Assembly: GCF_009707955.1 (NCBI RefSeq)
Contig: NZ_WMDQ01000005.1
Coordinates: 62,001-126,000 of the forward strand
Origin: Flavobacterium sp. LC2016-13
Lineage (GTDB): Bacteria; Bacteroidota; Bacteroidia; Flavobacteriales; Flavobacteriaceae
Length of the DNA stretch: 64,000 bases
Direction: 5' to 3'
This document shows, piece after piece, positions 16,869-26,200 of the stretch. Within the stretch, counting starts at the first letter, position 1, and every line of letters begins with the position of its first letter. Position numbers and translations under genes: made by a program. Below the pieces are notes generated by a model. The model saw nothing but the letters and a program-made list of their open reading frames with translations, did not search any database and was not told where the DNA came from.

Positions 16869-18110
16869 ATGATTTTAGAAATGAAAGTCCCATCACCAGG
16901 GGAATCAATAAAAGAAGTTGAAATTGCAACTTGGTTAGTAAAAGACGGAGATTATGTAGAAAAAGATCAAGCTATTGCTGAAGTTGATTCAGACAAAGCA
17001 ACTCTTGAATTACCGGCAGAAGCAAGCGGAACAATTACGTTAAAAGCAGAAGAAGGTGATGCAGTAGCTGTAGGAGCTGTAGTTTGTTTAATTGATACCA
17101 GTGCAGTAAAACCTGCAGGAGGAAGTGCTCCGGCAGCACCAGCAGCTGAAGCTCCAAAGGCAGAAGCACCGAAAGCTGAGGCTCCAAAGGCAGAAGCTCC
17201 AAAAGCAGCACCTGCGGCAACAACAACTTATGCTTCAGGAACTCCATCTCCGGCAGCAAGAAAAATATTAGACGAAAAAAATATAGCGCCAACAACAGTT
17301 TCAGGAACTGGTAAAGACGGAAGAATTACTAAAGAAGATGCTTTAAATGCAGTACCTTCAATGGGAACTCCAACTGGAGGAAACCGTGGATCTGAGCGTA
17401 CAAAATTGTCAATGTTGCGTCGTAAAGTAGCAGAAAGATTAGTTGCTGCTAAAAACGAAACTGCTATGTTAACTACTTTCAATGAGGTTAACATGACACC
17501 AATCAACTTGATTCGTAATGAATATAAAGATGCTTTCAAAGCAAAACATGGTGGTCTTGGTTTAGGATACATGTCTTTCTTTACAAAAGCAGTTACAAGA
17601 GCTTTACAATTATTTCCAGACGTAAATTCTATGATGGATGGTGATTATAAAGTAGCTTACGATTTTGCTGATATCTCTATCGCAGTTTCAGGACCAAAAG
17701 GTTTAATGGTTCCTGTTGTTCGTAATGCTGAAAACTTAACTTTCCGTGGAATTGAAGCTGAAATTAAAAGATTAGCGATTAGAGCACGTGACGGTCAAAT
17801 TACTGTTGATGATATGACAGGTGGAACTTTCACTATTACGAATGGTGGTGTTTTTGGAAGTATGTTAAGTACTCCAATTATCAATCCTCCACAATCAGGA
17901 ATCTTAGGAATGCACAATATTATTGAGCGTCCGATTGCTGTAAACGGAAAAGTTGAAATTCACCCAATGATGTATGTTGCTCTTTCTTATGACCACAGAA
18001 TTATCGACGGACGTGAGTCAGTTGGTTTCTTGGTTGCTGTAAAAGAAGCTTTAGAAAATCCGGTAGAATTATTAATGAATGGCGATGCTAAACGTGCTTT
18101 AGAATTGTAA
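16869..18110 (+). CDS. sucB: Dihydrolipoyllysine succinyltransferase (2-oxoglutarate dehydrogenase E2)
   Basis: It transfers the succinyl group to CoA and forms the core of the complex. Residues 1-75 are one lipoyl domain with the modified lysine at K43 in [13 protein letters not shown] linker of repeated APKAE units follows (about 88-115). The peripheral subunit-binding domain is near 122-160 ([20 protein letters not shown], then GRITKEDAL). The catalytic domain fills the rest, with [10 protein letters not shown] carrying H376 and D380. Length 413 aa. Co-directional with sucA, 80 nt downstream, and followed by a terminator. Confidence 0.97.
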   Translation: MILEMKVPSPGESIKEVEIATWLVKDGDYVEKDQAIAEVDSDKATLELPAEASGTITLKAEEGDAVAVGAVVCLIDTSAVKPAGGSAPAAPAAEAPKAEAPKAEAPKAEAPKAAPAATTTYASGTPSPAARKILDEKNIAPTTVSGTGKDGRITKEDALNAVPSMGTPTGGNRGSERTKLSMLRRKVAERLVAAKNETAMLTTFNEVNMTPINLIRNEYKDAFKAKHGGLGLGYMSFFTKAVTRALQLFPDVNSMMDGDYKVAYDFADISIAVSGPKGLMVPVVRNAENLTFRGIEAEIKRLAIRARDGQITVDDMTGGTFTITNGGVFGSMLSTPIINPPQSGILGMHNIIERPIAVNGKVEIHPMMYVALSYDHRIIDGRESVGFLVAVKEALENPVELLMNGDAKRALEL

Positions 18111-18137
18111 TTTAAATAATTTTTTAATAATAAAATC

Positions 18138-18170
18138 AAACCTGTTCATTCATTTGGGCAGGTTTTTTTA
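18138..18170 (+). terminator. Terminator after sucB
   Basis: AAACCTG at 18138-18144 pairs with CAGGTTT at 18159-18165 and is followed by a T run. Confidence 0.75.
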
Positions 18171-18245
18171 GTATAAAACGAAATTAAATTCATGATTAAT
18201 TGTTAAATTTTTAAAAAAATGTAAATTTTATCCTTTTAAAAATAT

Positions 18246-18301
18246 TTTATTTAGAATAAATAAAAATAGCTTGTATAGTTGAGACCCAACAACTAAATTT
18301 G
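18246..18301 (+). promoter_or_regulatory. Promoter of the siderophore receptor gene, with an AT-rich inverted repeat
   Basis: TTG at 18271-18273, a 20-nt spacer and TAAATTTG at 18294-18301 match the Bacteroidota promoter. Just upstream, 18246-18264 is a 19-bp inverted repeat, TTTATTT-AGAAT-AAATAAA, a possible iron-regulator site, though its low complexity makes chance likely. Confidence 0.6.
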
Positions 18302-18328
18302 CGCTATTAAAATCAATTCTAAATAAAA

Positions 18329-20797
18329 ATGAAATCTAAATTTACAATCTTGTTGTTGAGTTTCTGTTTTATTTTGATGGCAGGCGCAACAGCTTGGTCT
18401 CAGGAAAAAGCAACTATCAAAGGTCAAATTACTTTAAACAATAATGAGTCTCCGGAGAATATTTCTGTTGTTTTAAAAGGTACAAAATCAGGAACCGTTA
18501 CTAATGAGCAAGGAAATTATACATTAAAGAATATAAAGCCCGGAACTTACACTTTAAAAGTTTCTTCAGTAGGATATGTTACACAAGAAAAAACAATTTC
18601 AGTTAAAGAAGGTGATAACTTAACCCAAAACTTTACTGTAAGTTCAAATTCAGAAGACTTAACAGAAGTAGTTGTAAATGGCGGTAAAAAAAATCATTTT
18701 GCACGTAAAGATACCAAACAAGTTTCCAGATTACCTCTTAAAAATCTTGAAAACCCACAATCTTATACTACTATTACAGGAGAATTATTAAAAGAACAAG
18801 TAGTTACAAATTTTGATGATGCTTTAAAAAATGCATCTGGTATTACACCTCTTTGGGCAGCAACAGGACGTGCCGGAGACGGAGCTGCTTATTATTCTCT
18901 ACGAGGATTTCCAGTTCAGCCTACAATGGTTAATGGTTTACCTGGTTTAACAAACGGGAGTTTAGATCCTGCTAATATTGACAGAATTGAAATCATCAGA
19001 GGTCCGTCAGGAACTTTGTTCGGAAGTAGTTTAATCTCTTACGGAGGTTTAATCAATACCACTACAAAAAGACCATACAAAACTTTTGGAGGAGAAATAA
19101 ATTATACTGTTGGAAGCTATGGTTTAAATCGTGCAACTGTAGATTTGAACACACCTCTTAACGAGAAAAAAACTTTAAATTTCAGAATAAATTCAGCTTA
19201 CAACAAACAAAATAGTTTTCAGGATGCTGGTTTTAGAGAATCGTATTTTGTTGCTCCTTCATTATCTTATGAAGTAAATGACAGACTATCATTCTTAGTT
19301 AATACTGAATTTATGAGCAACGAATCTACAAATCCAACAATGTTGTTTTTAGACAGAGGTGCTCCATTAAGAGTTCATAATATTAATGAGTTAAAGTATG
19401 ACAATGAACGTTCTTACACTAGTAACGAACTTACAATGAAAACGCCTTCTTATAATATCCAGACTCAGATGAATTATAAATTTTCTGATCAATGGAGTTC
19501 TCAAACTGTGTTCTCTACAAGTTCAGCAAAATCAAAAGGAAATTATAGTTATTTGTATGAAGGAACACAATTTTTTCCGACAATTACAAACGGAATTGTA
19601 TTAGCCCGTTATTTTACAGATCAGGAAAATCAAAACATAACTACAGACATTCAACAAAATTTCAATGGTGATTTTAAAATTGGAAGCATAAGAAATAGAA
19701 TCGTTGTTGGATTTGATTATTTCAAAAGAACTGCTACTGATCACAGTACTGAATATTTTGGAAATGGTTATGTGTATATTGGAGATGATTTAGCTTCTTT
19801 TAATGCTGTTTTTGGTCCTACAAACGGCGATACCGGAGATTTGACAAAAGCTGGAGCTGATGCAATAATTGGAAATAGCCCAAGAAGCAACAATAGTACA
19901 AAACAGGAAACTTACAGCGCTTATGTTTCTGATGTAATCAACTTTACTCCTGGATTATCTGCGATGTTAAGTTTACGTGCTGACCGTTTTATGAATGCTA
20001 AAAATGATGGATACAACCAAACAGCTTTTTCTCCAAAATTTGGATTAGTATACCAGCCAATTATAGATAAAGTTTCTATTTTTGCGAATTACATGAACGG
20101 ATTCGTAAATATTGCACCGGGTCAAAATCGTAGTGCTGCTGTTACAACCCCAATAATACTTAATCCTGAACATGCAGATCAGTTTGAAGTTGGAACAAAA
20201 TTGAATCTTTTTAAAGATAAACTTTATGCTACTTTCAGCTATTATGATATTAAGGTTGTTGATCAGACTTATGTAGTAGAAACTCCTTATGTAGATCCTG
20301 CAAACCCAACAGTTCCTCAACCAAATAATCAGACTACATACCAAGATGGAGCTCAGAAAAACAAAGGTTTTGAAGCAGAATTTGTAGCAAACCCAATTAA
20401 CGGTTTAAACATTGTTTTAGGATATAGTTATAACGATGCCGTTTTAACAAAAGGAGATGTGGAATTTGTAAACCGCAGATCTGAAAATGCAGGACCTAGA
20501 AATCTGGCTAACCTTTGGGCTAGTTACAAATTCACAAACGGTTTATTGAGAGGTTTCGGTTTAGGTTTTGGAGGGAATTATGTTGGAGATAATATGATTA
20601 TGAACAGAAAAACTACCGGAACTTTTACAATCCCTGAATACACAGTTTTAAATTCATCTTTGTTTTACAGTGCCGAAAAATTTACAATTACAGCTAAATT
20701 AAACAACATTGCAAATAAAGAAATTTACGATGGTTGGTCAACAATTCATCCTAAAGACCCAAGAGCTATCGTGGGAAGTTTTACTTATAGATTCTAA
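18329..20797 (+). CDS. TonB-dependent siderophore receptor
   Basis: This 822-aa outer-membrane receptor probably imports ferric siderophores. After a signal peptide (ending near AWSQ, residue 25), a carboxypeptidase-like domain (TIKGQITLNNNESPENISV to about residue 110) precedes the plug. The plug has the FhuA/FecA-type pattern YTTITGELLKEQ, LRGFPVQPTMVNGLPGL and IEIIRGPSGTLFGSS (about 150-235). The barrel ends with GSFTYRF. The genes that follow (two small membrane proteins, two PepSY-type membrane proteins) form a set seen with siderophore receptors in other bacteria, which supports an iron role. Iron regulation is expected, but no clear Fur box was found. Confidence 0.92.
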   Translation: MKSKFTILLLSFCFILMAGATAWSQEKATIKGQITLNNNESPENISVVLKGTKSGTVTNEQGNYTLKNIKPGTYTLKVSSVGYVTQEKTISVKEGDNLTQNFTVSSNSEDLTEVVVNGGKKNHFARKDTKQVSRLPLKNLENPQSYTTITGELLKEQVVTNFDDALKNASGITPLWAATGRAGDGAAYYSLRGFPVQPTMVNGLPGLTNGSLDPANIDRIEIIRGPSGTLFGSSLISYGGLINTTTKRPYKTFGGEINYTVGSYGLNRATVDLNTPLNEKKTLNFRINSAYNKQNSFQDAGFRESYFVAPSLSYEVNDRLSFLVNTEFMSNESTNPTMLFLDRGAPLRVHNINELKYDNERSYTSNELTMKTPSYNIQTQMNYKFSDQWSSQTVFSTSSAKSKGNYSYLYEGTQFFPTITNGIVLARYFTDQENQNITTDIQQNFNGDFKIGSIRNRIVVGFDYFKRTATDHSTEYFGNGYVYIGDDLASFNAVFGPTNGDTGDLTKAGADAIIGNSPRSNNSTKQETYSAYVSDVINFTPGLSAMLSLRADRFMNAKNDGYNQTAFSPKFGLVYQPIIDKVSIFANYMNGFVNIAPGQNRSAAVTTPIILNPEHADQFEVGTKLNLFKDKLYATFSYYDIKVVDQTYVVETPYVDPANPTVPQPNNQTTYQDGAQKNKGFEAEFVANPINGLNIVLGYSYNDAVLTKGDVEFVNRRSENAGPRNLANLWASYKFTNGLLRGFGLGFGGNYVGDNMIMNRKTTGTFTIPEYTVLNSSLFYSAEKFTITAKLNNIANKEIYDGWSTIHPKDPRAIVGSFTYRF

Positions 20798-20810
20798 TAA
20801 TAAAATCAAT

Positions 20811-20846
20811 AAAAGCACCTTTCTCTTCAAAACAGAAAGGTGTTTT
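20811..20846 (+). terminator. Hairpin after the siderophore receptor gene
   Basis: CACCTTTCT at 20816-20824 pairs with AGAAAGGTG at 20834-20842, followed by TTTT. It may cut transcription between the receptor and the small membrane genes, giving less of the latter. Confidence 0.7.
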
Positions 20847-20860
20847 AAATTTTTAAAATT

Positions 20861-21193
20861 ATGATAACAATTGCCAGCCTTATCGTTTTTTTAGCTTTCT
20901 ACACCTTATATTATACATCAAAAAGAGCTACTCTTTCGTATGATTTAGGTTTTGAAAAATGGATGAAAAACAATCCGAAACAAACCAAAATCACCGGATT
21001 AAGTTTGCTTTTGCTAGCTTATGTATTTTGGCTTTTTACACAATCTTTAGGTTGCGGAACTCTAATGTTTTTTATTCAGTTAATGGCAATTGGGAGTTTA
21101 ATTGTTATTTTAAGTCCATTAAAAAAAATAAGCAGTAAAGCCATTATAGCACTATTTATAATTGTTGCTTTATTAGAATTCTATTACAACTAA
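20861..21193 (+). CDS. Small three-helix membrane protein, DUF3325-like
   Basis: The 110-aa product has three or four membrane segments: residues 2-18, a hydrophilic loop with SKRATLSYDLGFEKWMKNNP, then about 44-62, 68-85 and 91-107. The order receptor / this protein / DUF3649-like protein / PepSY protein matches iron-uptake clusters in proteobacteria where this position is filled by a DUF3325 protein; that assignment is by size, topology and neighbourhood, not by a search. It lies 17 nt before the next gene and is probably co-transcribed with it. Its role is unknown; an accessory to siderophore-iron reduction is the best guess. Confidence 0.72.
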   Translation: MITIASLIVFLAFYTLYYTSKRATLSYDLGFEKWMKNNPKQTKITGLSLLLLAYVFWLFTQSLGCGTLMFFIQLMAIGSLIVILSPLKKISSKAIIALFIIVALLEFYYN

Positions 21194-21210
21194 TTATTTC
21201 TGACCAAGAT

Positions 21211-21513
21211 ATGCCAGCAAATCCTAAATATCTCACACAATCTAAATGGCAACGATTTGCCAAAATAACAGCTGCCATTTTGGGTGGCTATTTTGTTTCT
21301 GTTACTTTTCATCTGGCTTTGGCTTCATGGTTTAACAGGGCAAATATTTTAATGACAATGGCTTTTAGCGGCTTTATTCTTTGGGTAGCATTAATGGTAG
21401 TTGCATTTTTGGCAAAAAGCGGATGGAAAATTTGGGGTATCTATATCCTACTTACCTTCGTTTTTTCTCTTTTTATTTATTTAGGTCAAACCTATAATCC
21501 AACGGCGCAATAA
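21211..21513 (+). CDS. Small membrane protein, DUF3649-like (iron uptake cluster)
   Basis: The 100-aa product has three predicted membrane helices (about residues 17-38, 44-66 and 71-92) after a basic N-terminus ending QSKWQRFAKI. The pattern LGGYFVSVTFHLALASW resembles DUF3649 proteins that sit beside PepSY proteins in siderophore clusters. It is sandwiched between the DUF3325-like gene (17 nt) and the first PepSY gene (3 nt), a tight arrangement pointing to one membrane complex. No metal-binding motif other than one histidine in the first helix is obvious. Confidence 0.72.
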   Translation: MPANPKYLTQSKWQRFAKITAAILGGYFVSVTFHLALASWFNRANILMTMAFSGFILWVALMVVAFLAKSGWKIWGIYILLTFVFSLFIYLGQTYNPTAQ

Positions 21514-21516
21514 CCT

Positions 21517-23070
21517 ATGAGCAATCGTAATTATAACATCTATTTTCATACCCATACTGTTAGCGGAATCGTTATTAGTGTAGTACTTTTTGTGATTTTC
21601 TTTGCTGGATCTTTTTCTTTTTTTAGAGATGAAATTATCAATTGGGAAAGAAGTGAATCTACAGCACTTACGAATGAAATTCAACTGAATTACAACACAG
21701 CATTAGATACCCTTGACAAAAAATACATTTTGCACGGAAGAAATATTACTATTTCTAAACCAAGCACAGAAAGAAGAGTTGCCGTTTATTTAGAAGGCAC
21801 TAAAGATACTTTGGCTCCGGCCAAACAAAAAGAAGGAACGTTTTTTTATCTAGATACTAAAAGCTTTAAATCCTTTACTTATGAAGAATCATATTCTTTA
21901 GGAGAGTTTTTATACCGTTTACACTTTTTGGCCCAAATTCCTTATCCGGTTGGTTATTATCTTTCTGGTTTTATTGCGCTATTCTTCTTATTTGCAATTG
22001 TTACCGGTGTTTTATTACATTGGAAAAAAATTGTGTCTAACTTCTATGTTTTCCGTCCAAAGGAAAAATTAAAAACGTTGTGGACAGATGCGCATACCGC
22101 TTTAGGAATGATCGGTTTGCCATTTCAGTTTGTTTATGCAGTAACGGGAACCTTTTTTATGATTAAACTTTTAATTGTAGCTCCGGCCGTAATGGCTTTA
22201 TATAAAGGTGATCAGAATAAATTGTATAAAGAATTAGAGTACAACGATCCCGATTATAAATTTGATAATAAAAAATTAGCAACGCCATTTAATATTGATC
22301 AGTTGGTTGCAAAAGCAAAAGGCAACTGGCAGGATTTTGAAGTTACACGCGTTTTTATTCAAAATTACGGTGACGCCAATATGCATATTTTAGTGGAAGG
22401 TGAAATGCCACATCACAAAAAATTTACAGGAATTGGAAAAGTGGTTTATCGTATTTCTGACGGAAAAGAAATTGCACGAAAAAATCCCATTACACAAACC
22501 AGTTATTTAGATGTTGTAAAAAATGTTTTATACCGAATTCATTATGGTGATTACGGCGGTTATGCATTAAAAATCGTAAGTTTTATTTTAGGAATTATCA
22601 CTTGTTTTGTCATCATTTCAGGAGTTATGATTTGGTTAGTAGCAAGACAAAAAAACAACATGCCGGAAAAGAAAAGACGTTTCAACGCAGCCGTTGTTCG
22701 TATTTATTTAGCAATCTGTTTAAGCATGTACCCAATTACTGCACTTGCATTTATTGGTACTAAACTTTTTTATCCGTTAAGCCAATCTAGTTTATTTACA
22801 CTTTATTTTGGTGGATGGTTATTACTTGCAATCTTTTTTATTATTAAAAAAAATGATGCCTTTACCAATAAATTCTGTTTGATTTCAGGAAGTATCTTAG
22901 GATTTTTAATTCCAATTACAAACGGTATTGTTTCAGGAACCTGGTTTTGGAGTTCTTTCATTCAAAATCATATTCAGGTTTTCTTTATTGATGTTTTTTG
23001 GATCGTTCTTGCTTCAATATCGCTTTATGTAGCTTTTAATTTGAAACCTAAAAACAACGTTGTTTCTTAA
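21517..23070 (+). CDS. PepSY-associated membrane protein 1 (iron-uptake, PiuB-like)
   Basis: The 517-aa inner-membrane protein belongs to the PepSY_TM family often linked to reductive release of iron from siderophores. It begins with the family helix around HTHTVSGIVISVVLFVIFFA (residues 10-32) containing histidines, has a large periplasmic segment between helices 1 and 2, then LHFLAQIPYPVGYYLSGF and the helix with LLHWKKIV (near 165-175). HTALGMIGLPFQFVYAVTG is the second HxxxG-type helix, and IHYGDYGGYALKIVSFILG the third. Four further C-terminal helices give more membrane segments than usual. It starts 3 nt after the DUF3649-like gene. Confidence 0.87.
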   Translation: MSNRNYNIYFHTHTVSGIVISVVLFVIFFAGSFSFFRDEIINWERSESTALTNEIQLNYNTALDTLDKKYILHGRNITISKPSTERRVAVYLEGTKDTLAPAKQKEGTFFYLDTKSFKSFTYEESYSLGEFLYRLHFLAQIPYPVGYYLSGFIALFFLFAIVTGVLLHWKKIVSNFYVFRPKEKLKTLWTDAHTALGMIGLPFQFVYAVTGTFFMIKLLIVAPAVMALYKGDQNKLYKELEYNDPDYKFDNKKLATPFNIDQLVAKAKGNWQDFEVTRVFIQNYGDANMHILVEGEMPHHKKFTGIGKVVYRISDGKEIARKNPITQTSYLDVVKNVLYRIHYGDYGGYALKIVSFILGIITCFVIISGVMIWLVARQKNNMPEKKRRFNAAVVRIYLAICLSMYPITALAFIGTKLFYPLSQSSLFTLYFGGWLLLAIFFIIKKNDAFTNKFCLISGSILGFLIPITNGIVSGTWFWSSFIQNHIQVFFIDVFWIVLASISLYVAFNLKPKNNVVS

Positions 23071-23128
23071 AAATTATATATCATTTATCGCAAAGTTTTA
23101 TATTCAAATACGGAGATAAAAGAATTGT

Positions 23129-23215
23129 ATTTCACGCAGATTCTGCAGATTAAAGTTTATTAATTATAAAAAATCATTTTTAGATCTGCTTAAATCTTTT
23201 TAAATCTGCGTGAAA
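23129..23215. repeat. Inverted intergenic repeat between the two PepSY genes
   Basis: TTTCACGCAGATT at 23130-23142 pairs with AATCTGCGTGAAA at 23203-23215; copies of AGATCTGC-like modules lie between. It separates PepSY gene 2 from the preceding operon. Confidence 0.6.
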
Positions 23216-23319
23216 AAATACTTTGCGACTTGACGTAATTATGTGATCTAATAATCAACTAATACTTAAAATATTTGTCCCATATTAATTTAGCGTATAC
23301 ATTTACGGTTTTATTTAAA

Positions 23320-24450
23320 ATGGGCTTTAAAACACAAATACGGTTTATACACAAATGGCTCGGATTAATTTCCGGGCTTATTGTTTTTATTGTCAGTATT
23401 ACAGGCTGTATATTTTGTTTTCATGACGAAATCAAAGATATTACCCGAAAAGAATGGCGTTTGGTTGAACCTCAAAACAAGCCTTTTTTAAATCCTTCAG
23501 TTTTACAGGAAAAAGCAAAAGAAATTCTTCCGAATAACAAATCAAGTATGGTTTCGTATTATGGAAAAAATCGATCTGCAATTGTTTATACATATTCTGA
23601 TACCGGAAATTTATATTTGTATTTTAACCCTTATACCGGAAAATATTTAAAATCCGAAAATCCTGAAACAGATTTTTTTATCATTGTTGAGTACATTCAT
23701 TTGTATCTGCTTTTACCAGATTATATTGGTAAACACATTATTGGCAGTGCTACGATTATTTTTATCTTGTTGCTTATTTCAGGAATAATTCAGTGGTGGC
23801 CAAAACGAAGAAGTGATATTAAAAGAAGTTTTACCGTAAAATGGTCTGCAAAATGGCGTCGCGTAAATTATGACTGGCACAATACATCCGGATTTTACAT
23901 TTCAATTATTGCTGCAATTATTGCCATAACGGGTTTAACTTTTACCTACGAATGGGTTGGCGACAGCATTTATAAAACCTTCAATTTTGGCGGAGATAAA
24001 GCTTTAGAGACAAAAGCTCCCATAATTGACATAACACAATTTAAAACCAATACGCTTCATGCTGTCGATATTGCTTTTATAGAAACGATGAAACTTCAAC
24101 CAAAAGCAGAAATGTTTTATGTAATGCTTCCTCAAAAAAAAGGCGATATTATTAATACTGGCGCATATCCGCATACTTTACGATACGATCACCAGAGCAA
24201 TTATTATTTTCATCCAAATGATGGAAAATTAATTCAAAGTGATCCTTACAACAAAAAAAGTCTTGGTTTGCAAGTCGTTGAAATGAATTATGGAATTCAC
24301 ACTGGACAAATTCTTGATTTGCCCGGAAAAATTATTGCTTTTACTGTAAGCTTAATTGCAGCAGCTTTGCCTGTAACCGGTTTCGTAATCTGGTACGGAA
24401 GAAGAAAAAAGAGTTGCAAAAAATTAGGACATAAAAAAACCGCTCATTAA
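23320..24450 (+). CDS. PepSY-associated membrane protein 2
   Basis: A second PepSY_TM protein (376 aa), start at MGFKTQIRFIHKWLGLISG; the longer frame from 23275 adds a poorly conserved lead. The first helix (about residues 10-35) carries the family HKWLGL motif. Two PepSY-like periplasmic modules follow (YFNPYTGKYLK near 105-115; YYFHPNDGKLIQSDPY near 290). The helix after VEYIHLYLLLP contains the second histidine, and YDWHNTSGFYISIIAAI the third. The last helix ends near WYGRRKKSCKK. It lies 250 nt downstream of the first PepSY gene behind a repeat, so it may have a separate promoter. Being one of two such proteins in a row, it may use a different siderophore or work with the first. Confidence 0.87.
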   Translation: MGFKTQIRFIHKWLGLISGLIVFIVSITGCIFCFHDEIKDITRKEWRLVEPQNKPFLNPSVLQEKAKEILPNNKSSMVSYYGKNRSAIVYTYSDTGNLYLYFNPYTGKYLKSENPETDFFIIVEYIHLYLLLPDYIGKHIIGSATIIFILLLISGIIQWWPKRRSDIKRSFTVKWSAKWRRVNYDWHNTSGFYISIIAAIIAITGLTFTYEWVGDSIYKTFNFGGDKALETKAPIIDITQFKTNTLHAVDIAFIETMKLQPKAEMFYVMLPQKKGDIINTGAYPHTLRYDHQSNYYFHPNDGKLIQSDPYNKKSLGLQVVEMNYGIHTGQILDLPGKIIAFTVSLIAAALPVTGFVIWYGRRKKSCKKLGHKKTAH

Positions 24451-24461
24451 AAGCGGTTTTT
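24434..24461. terminator. Terminator overlapping the PepSY 2 stop codon
   Basis: AAAAACCGCT and AAGCGGTTTTT form a stem around a 6-nt loop that contains the stop codon (24448-24450). It serves the plus-strand gene and can also stop the convergent minus-strand gene. Confidence 0.8.
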
Positions 24462-24479
24462 CAAATTATTGAAATCATC

Positions 24480-24827
24480 TTAATTTCTATTTGCCAAAGC
24501 ATTTTTCTGTAAATTTTTAACCGAAGTTATTTTGCTGTTTTCATAAGCAACTTCCGAAAGTCTGTTATCATTAAAGAAAATCCATTTTCCTGTTTTCAAT
24601 CCATCTGAGTACTCTCCTTCTGCAAGTTTATTTCCTCTTTCATCATAAGATACCCAAACGCCGTCTAATTTACCATCTTTATAGAAACCTTCTTGTTGTA
24701 CTCTTCCATTTTCGTAATAATAAGTAGCTTTTACTTTATTTCCAACAGCTTCTAATTCTGGTTGTACTTCTTGTGCAACTAAAATTCCAGAGAACATCAT
24801 TGCAACTAAAATCACACATTTTTTCAT
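24480..24827 (-). CDS. Secreted MORN-like repeat protein (YwqK-like)
   Basis: The 115-aa product has a signal peptide (MKKCVILVAMMFSGILVAQ) and three copies of a MORN_2-type repeat: YYYENGRVQQEGFYKDGKLD, VSYDERGNKLAEGEYSDGLK and IFFNDNRLSEVAYENSK, each a short beta-hairpin. Such proteins are common in Bacteroidota and are sometimes labelled as antitoxins by similarity to YwqK; nothing here supports a toxin partner, so I treat it as a secreted protein of unknown role. A -7 element, TATATTTG on the minus strand (24878-24871), lies 44 nt upstream of the start. Confidence 0.82.
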   Translation of the reverse strand: MKKCVILVAMMFSGILVAQEVQPELEAVGNKVKATYYYENGRVQQEGFYKDGKLDGVWVSYDERGNKLAEGEYSDGLKTGKWIFFNDNRLSEVAYENSKITSVKNLQKNALANRN

Positions 24828-24966
24828 ATCTTTAGGTATTAATGTTATCGAATTGTTATCAAATCTTTATCAAATATAATTAAATGTTTACATTAAAAAA
24901 ACTTTTGCTTAACAATTTGGTAACATTGAATAAAAACTTAACATTGGAAATTTATCATATACAAAA

Positions 24967-24990
24967 AAACCAATGCTCAAGCATTGGTTT
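24967..24990 (-). terminator. Terminator after the TlpA-like gene
   Basis: AAACCAATGC-TCAA-GCATTGGTTT is a perfect 10-bp stem with a tetraloop, followed on the minus strand by a T run. It lies 58 nt beyond the stop of the minus-strand gene. Confidence 0.8.
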
Positions 24991-25047
24991 TACTGACTTT
25001 TAGACAAAATATCTAAAATTACTATATCGTTATAATTATTACGAAAT

Positions 25048-26043
25048 TTAATTCAACAAAGCATCTAGCTTAGTTTGAAGCTCTTGAGAAGAAGGTCTTG
25101 GTGCATCTGCATTTAAAACATTCCCTTTTGGATCAATCAAAATAAATCTCGGAATTGACATTACACCATAACTTGCGACAAATTCTGATTGCCAGTCTTT
25201 ATCCGAAATCAATTGGATACCTCCTAATTGTTTATCCGTTACAAATTTTTGCCATTTATCATGATCCTTTAATACATCAACAGAAACACTCACAAATTCA
25301 ATATTTTTACCGTGATACTTTTCTTCTACTTTTTGCAAATATGGAATTTCTGCTCTGCATGGTCCGCACCAGGTTGCCCAAAGATCAATATATACATATT
25401 TCCCTTTTAAATCAGACAATTTTGTTTTTCCGCCTTTATGATTTTCATAGTCAAATTCTGCAGAAGGTTTTCCGTTCAGCTTATTCATCAAAGCAGCTCT
25501 TTCGTATTCCTGAATAGCATATTGATTAAACTCTTCAAAAGATTTTTTCAAAGCAGTTTTAAATTCAGGATCATAATCTCCTTTTTCGATTTTTTCTAAG
25601 TCCGATTTTTTCTTTGCTTCAACTAACGCCGCAAATTCTGTTGCTTCTTTTTTAAAAGCTTCATCCAGAAATTTTTCGTTAGATAATGCATATTGCGCAA
25701 GAAAGTTACTTTCGCTTACACCTTTACCTTTATATACAATCGTTTCATCAAATTCTTTAGCATTCATCGTTAGATTTACTTCAGAATTTGGTTTTAAGTA
25801 AAAATTAGAAGATTCTACACCATCAGAAAACATATAAAATCCTTTTGGAGCCTCAAAATTGGCAACAAATAATTCTTTTTTATTAATGGGAATTACTTGT
25901 TTAAAATTATTCGCTCCTTTAATCACTAAAGTATCACTGTTTCTGTTGGTAATCTTGGCCGTAAATGCAATTTGATTTTTGGCTTGACCGATAACATTCA
26001 AAGCGCTCAAAATCAATAATCCGGAAACGAGAAATTTCTTCAT
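25048..26043 (-). CDS. TlpA-like thiol-disulfide oxidoreductase with DUF4369-like N-terminus
   Basis: This exported redox protein of 331 aa has a signal peptide (MKKFLVSGLLILSALNVIGQ), a DUF4369-type beta domain (about residues 22-115), a charged helical linker (EFAALVEAKKKSDLEKIEKG), and a thioredoxin domain from about residue 195. The active site is ATWCGPCRAE with C226 and C229, and the cis-proline follows in GVMSIPRFILID. It should reduce disulfides or support protein maturation in the periplasm. It is a single gene with its own terminator and a -7 element (TAGATTTG on the minus strand, 26078-26071). Confidence 0.92.
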   Translation of the reverse strand: MKKFLVSGLLILSALNVIGQAKNQIAFTAKITNRNSDTLVIKGANNFKQVIPINKKELFVANFEAPKGFYMFSDGVESSNFYLKPNSEVNLTMNAKEFDETIVYKGKGVSESNFLAQYALSNEKFLDEAFKKEATEFAALVEAKKKSDLEKIEKGDYDPEFKTALKKSFEEFNQYAIQEYERAALMNKLNGKPSAEFDYENHKGGKTKLSDLKGKYVYIDLWATWCGPCRAEIPYLQKVEEKYHGKNIEFVSVSVDVLKDHDKWQKFVTDKQLGGIQLISDKDWQSEFVASYGVMSIPRFILIDPKGNVLNADAPRPSSQELQTKLDALLN

Positions 26044-26174
26044 ATATAGTAAAGTTTGTTTTTAGTAGTTCAAATCTAAAGAAATTCAAGGTTTGAAATT
26101 TAAGAATTAACAAAATATTTCAAATTATTGAACATCAAGTTATCACTTTAGTGTATTATTTTGAATTTTGTGTT

Positions 26175-26182
26175 TACTTTTG
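26175..26182 (+). promoter_or_regulatory. -7 promoter element of aspS
   Basis: TACTTTTG matches TAnnTTTG and lies 18 nt upstream of the aspS start at 26201. Confidence 0.55.
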
Positions 26183-26200
26183 CAGTCTAAAATTTAGATC

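Noticed and set aside
17035..17295. A leucine-rich minus-strand open frame in sucB
   Set aside because: It is the complement of the Ala/Pro/Lys/Glu repeat linker of the E2 protein; low complexity explains it.
24480..24827. YwqK-like protein as half of a toxin-antitoxin system
   Set aside because: It has a signal peptide and no plausible partner gene next to it; the MORN-like repeats alone do not support an antitoxin role.
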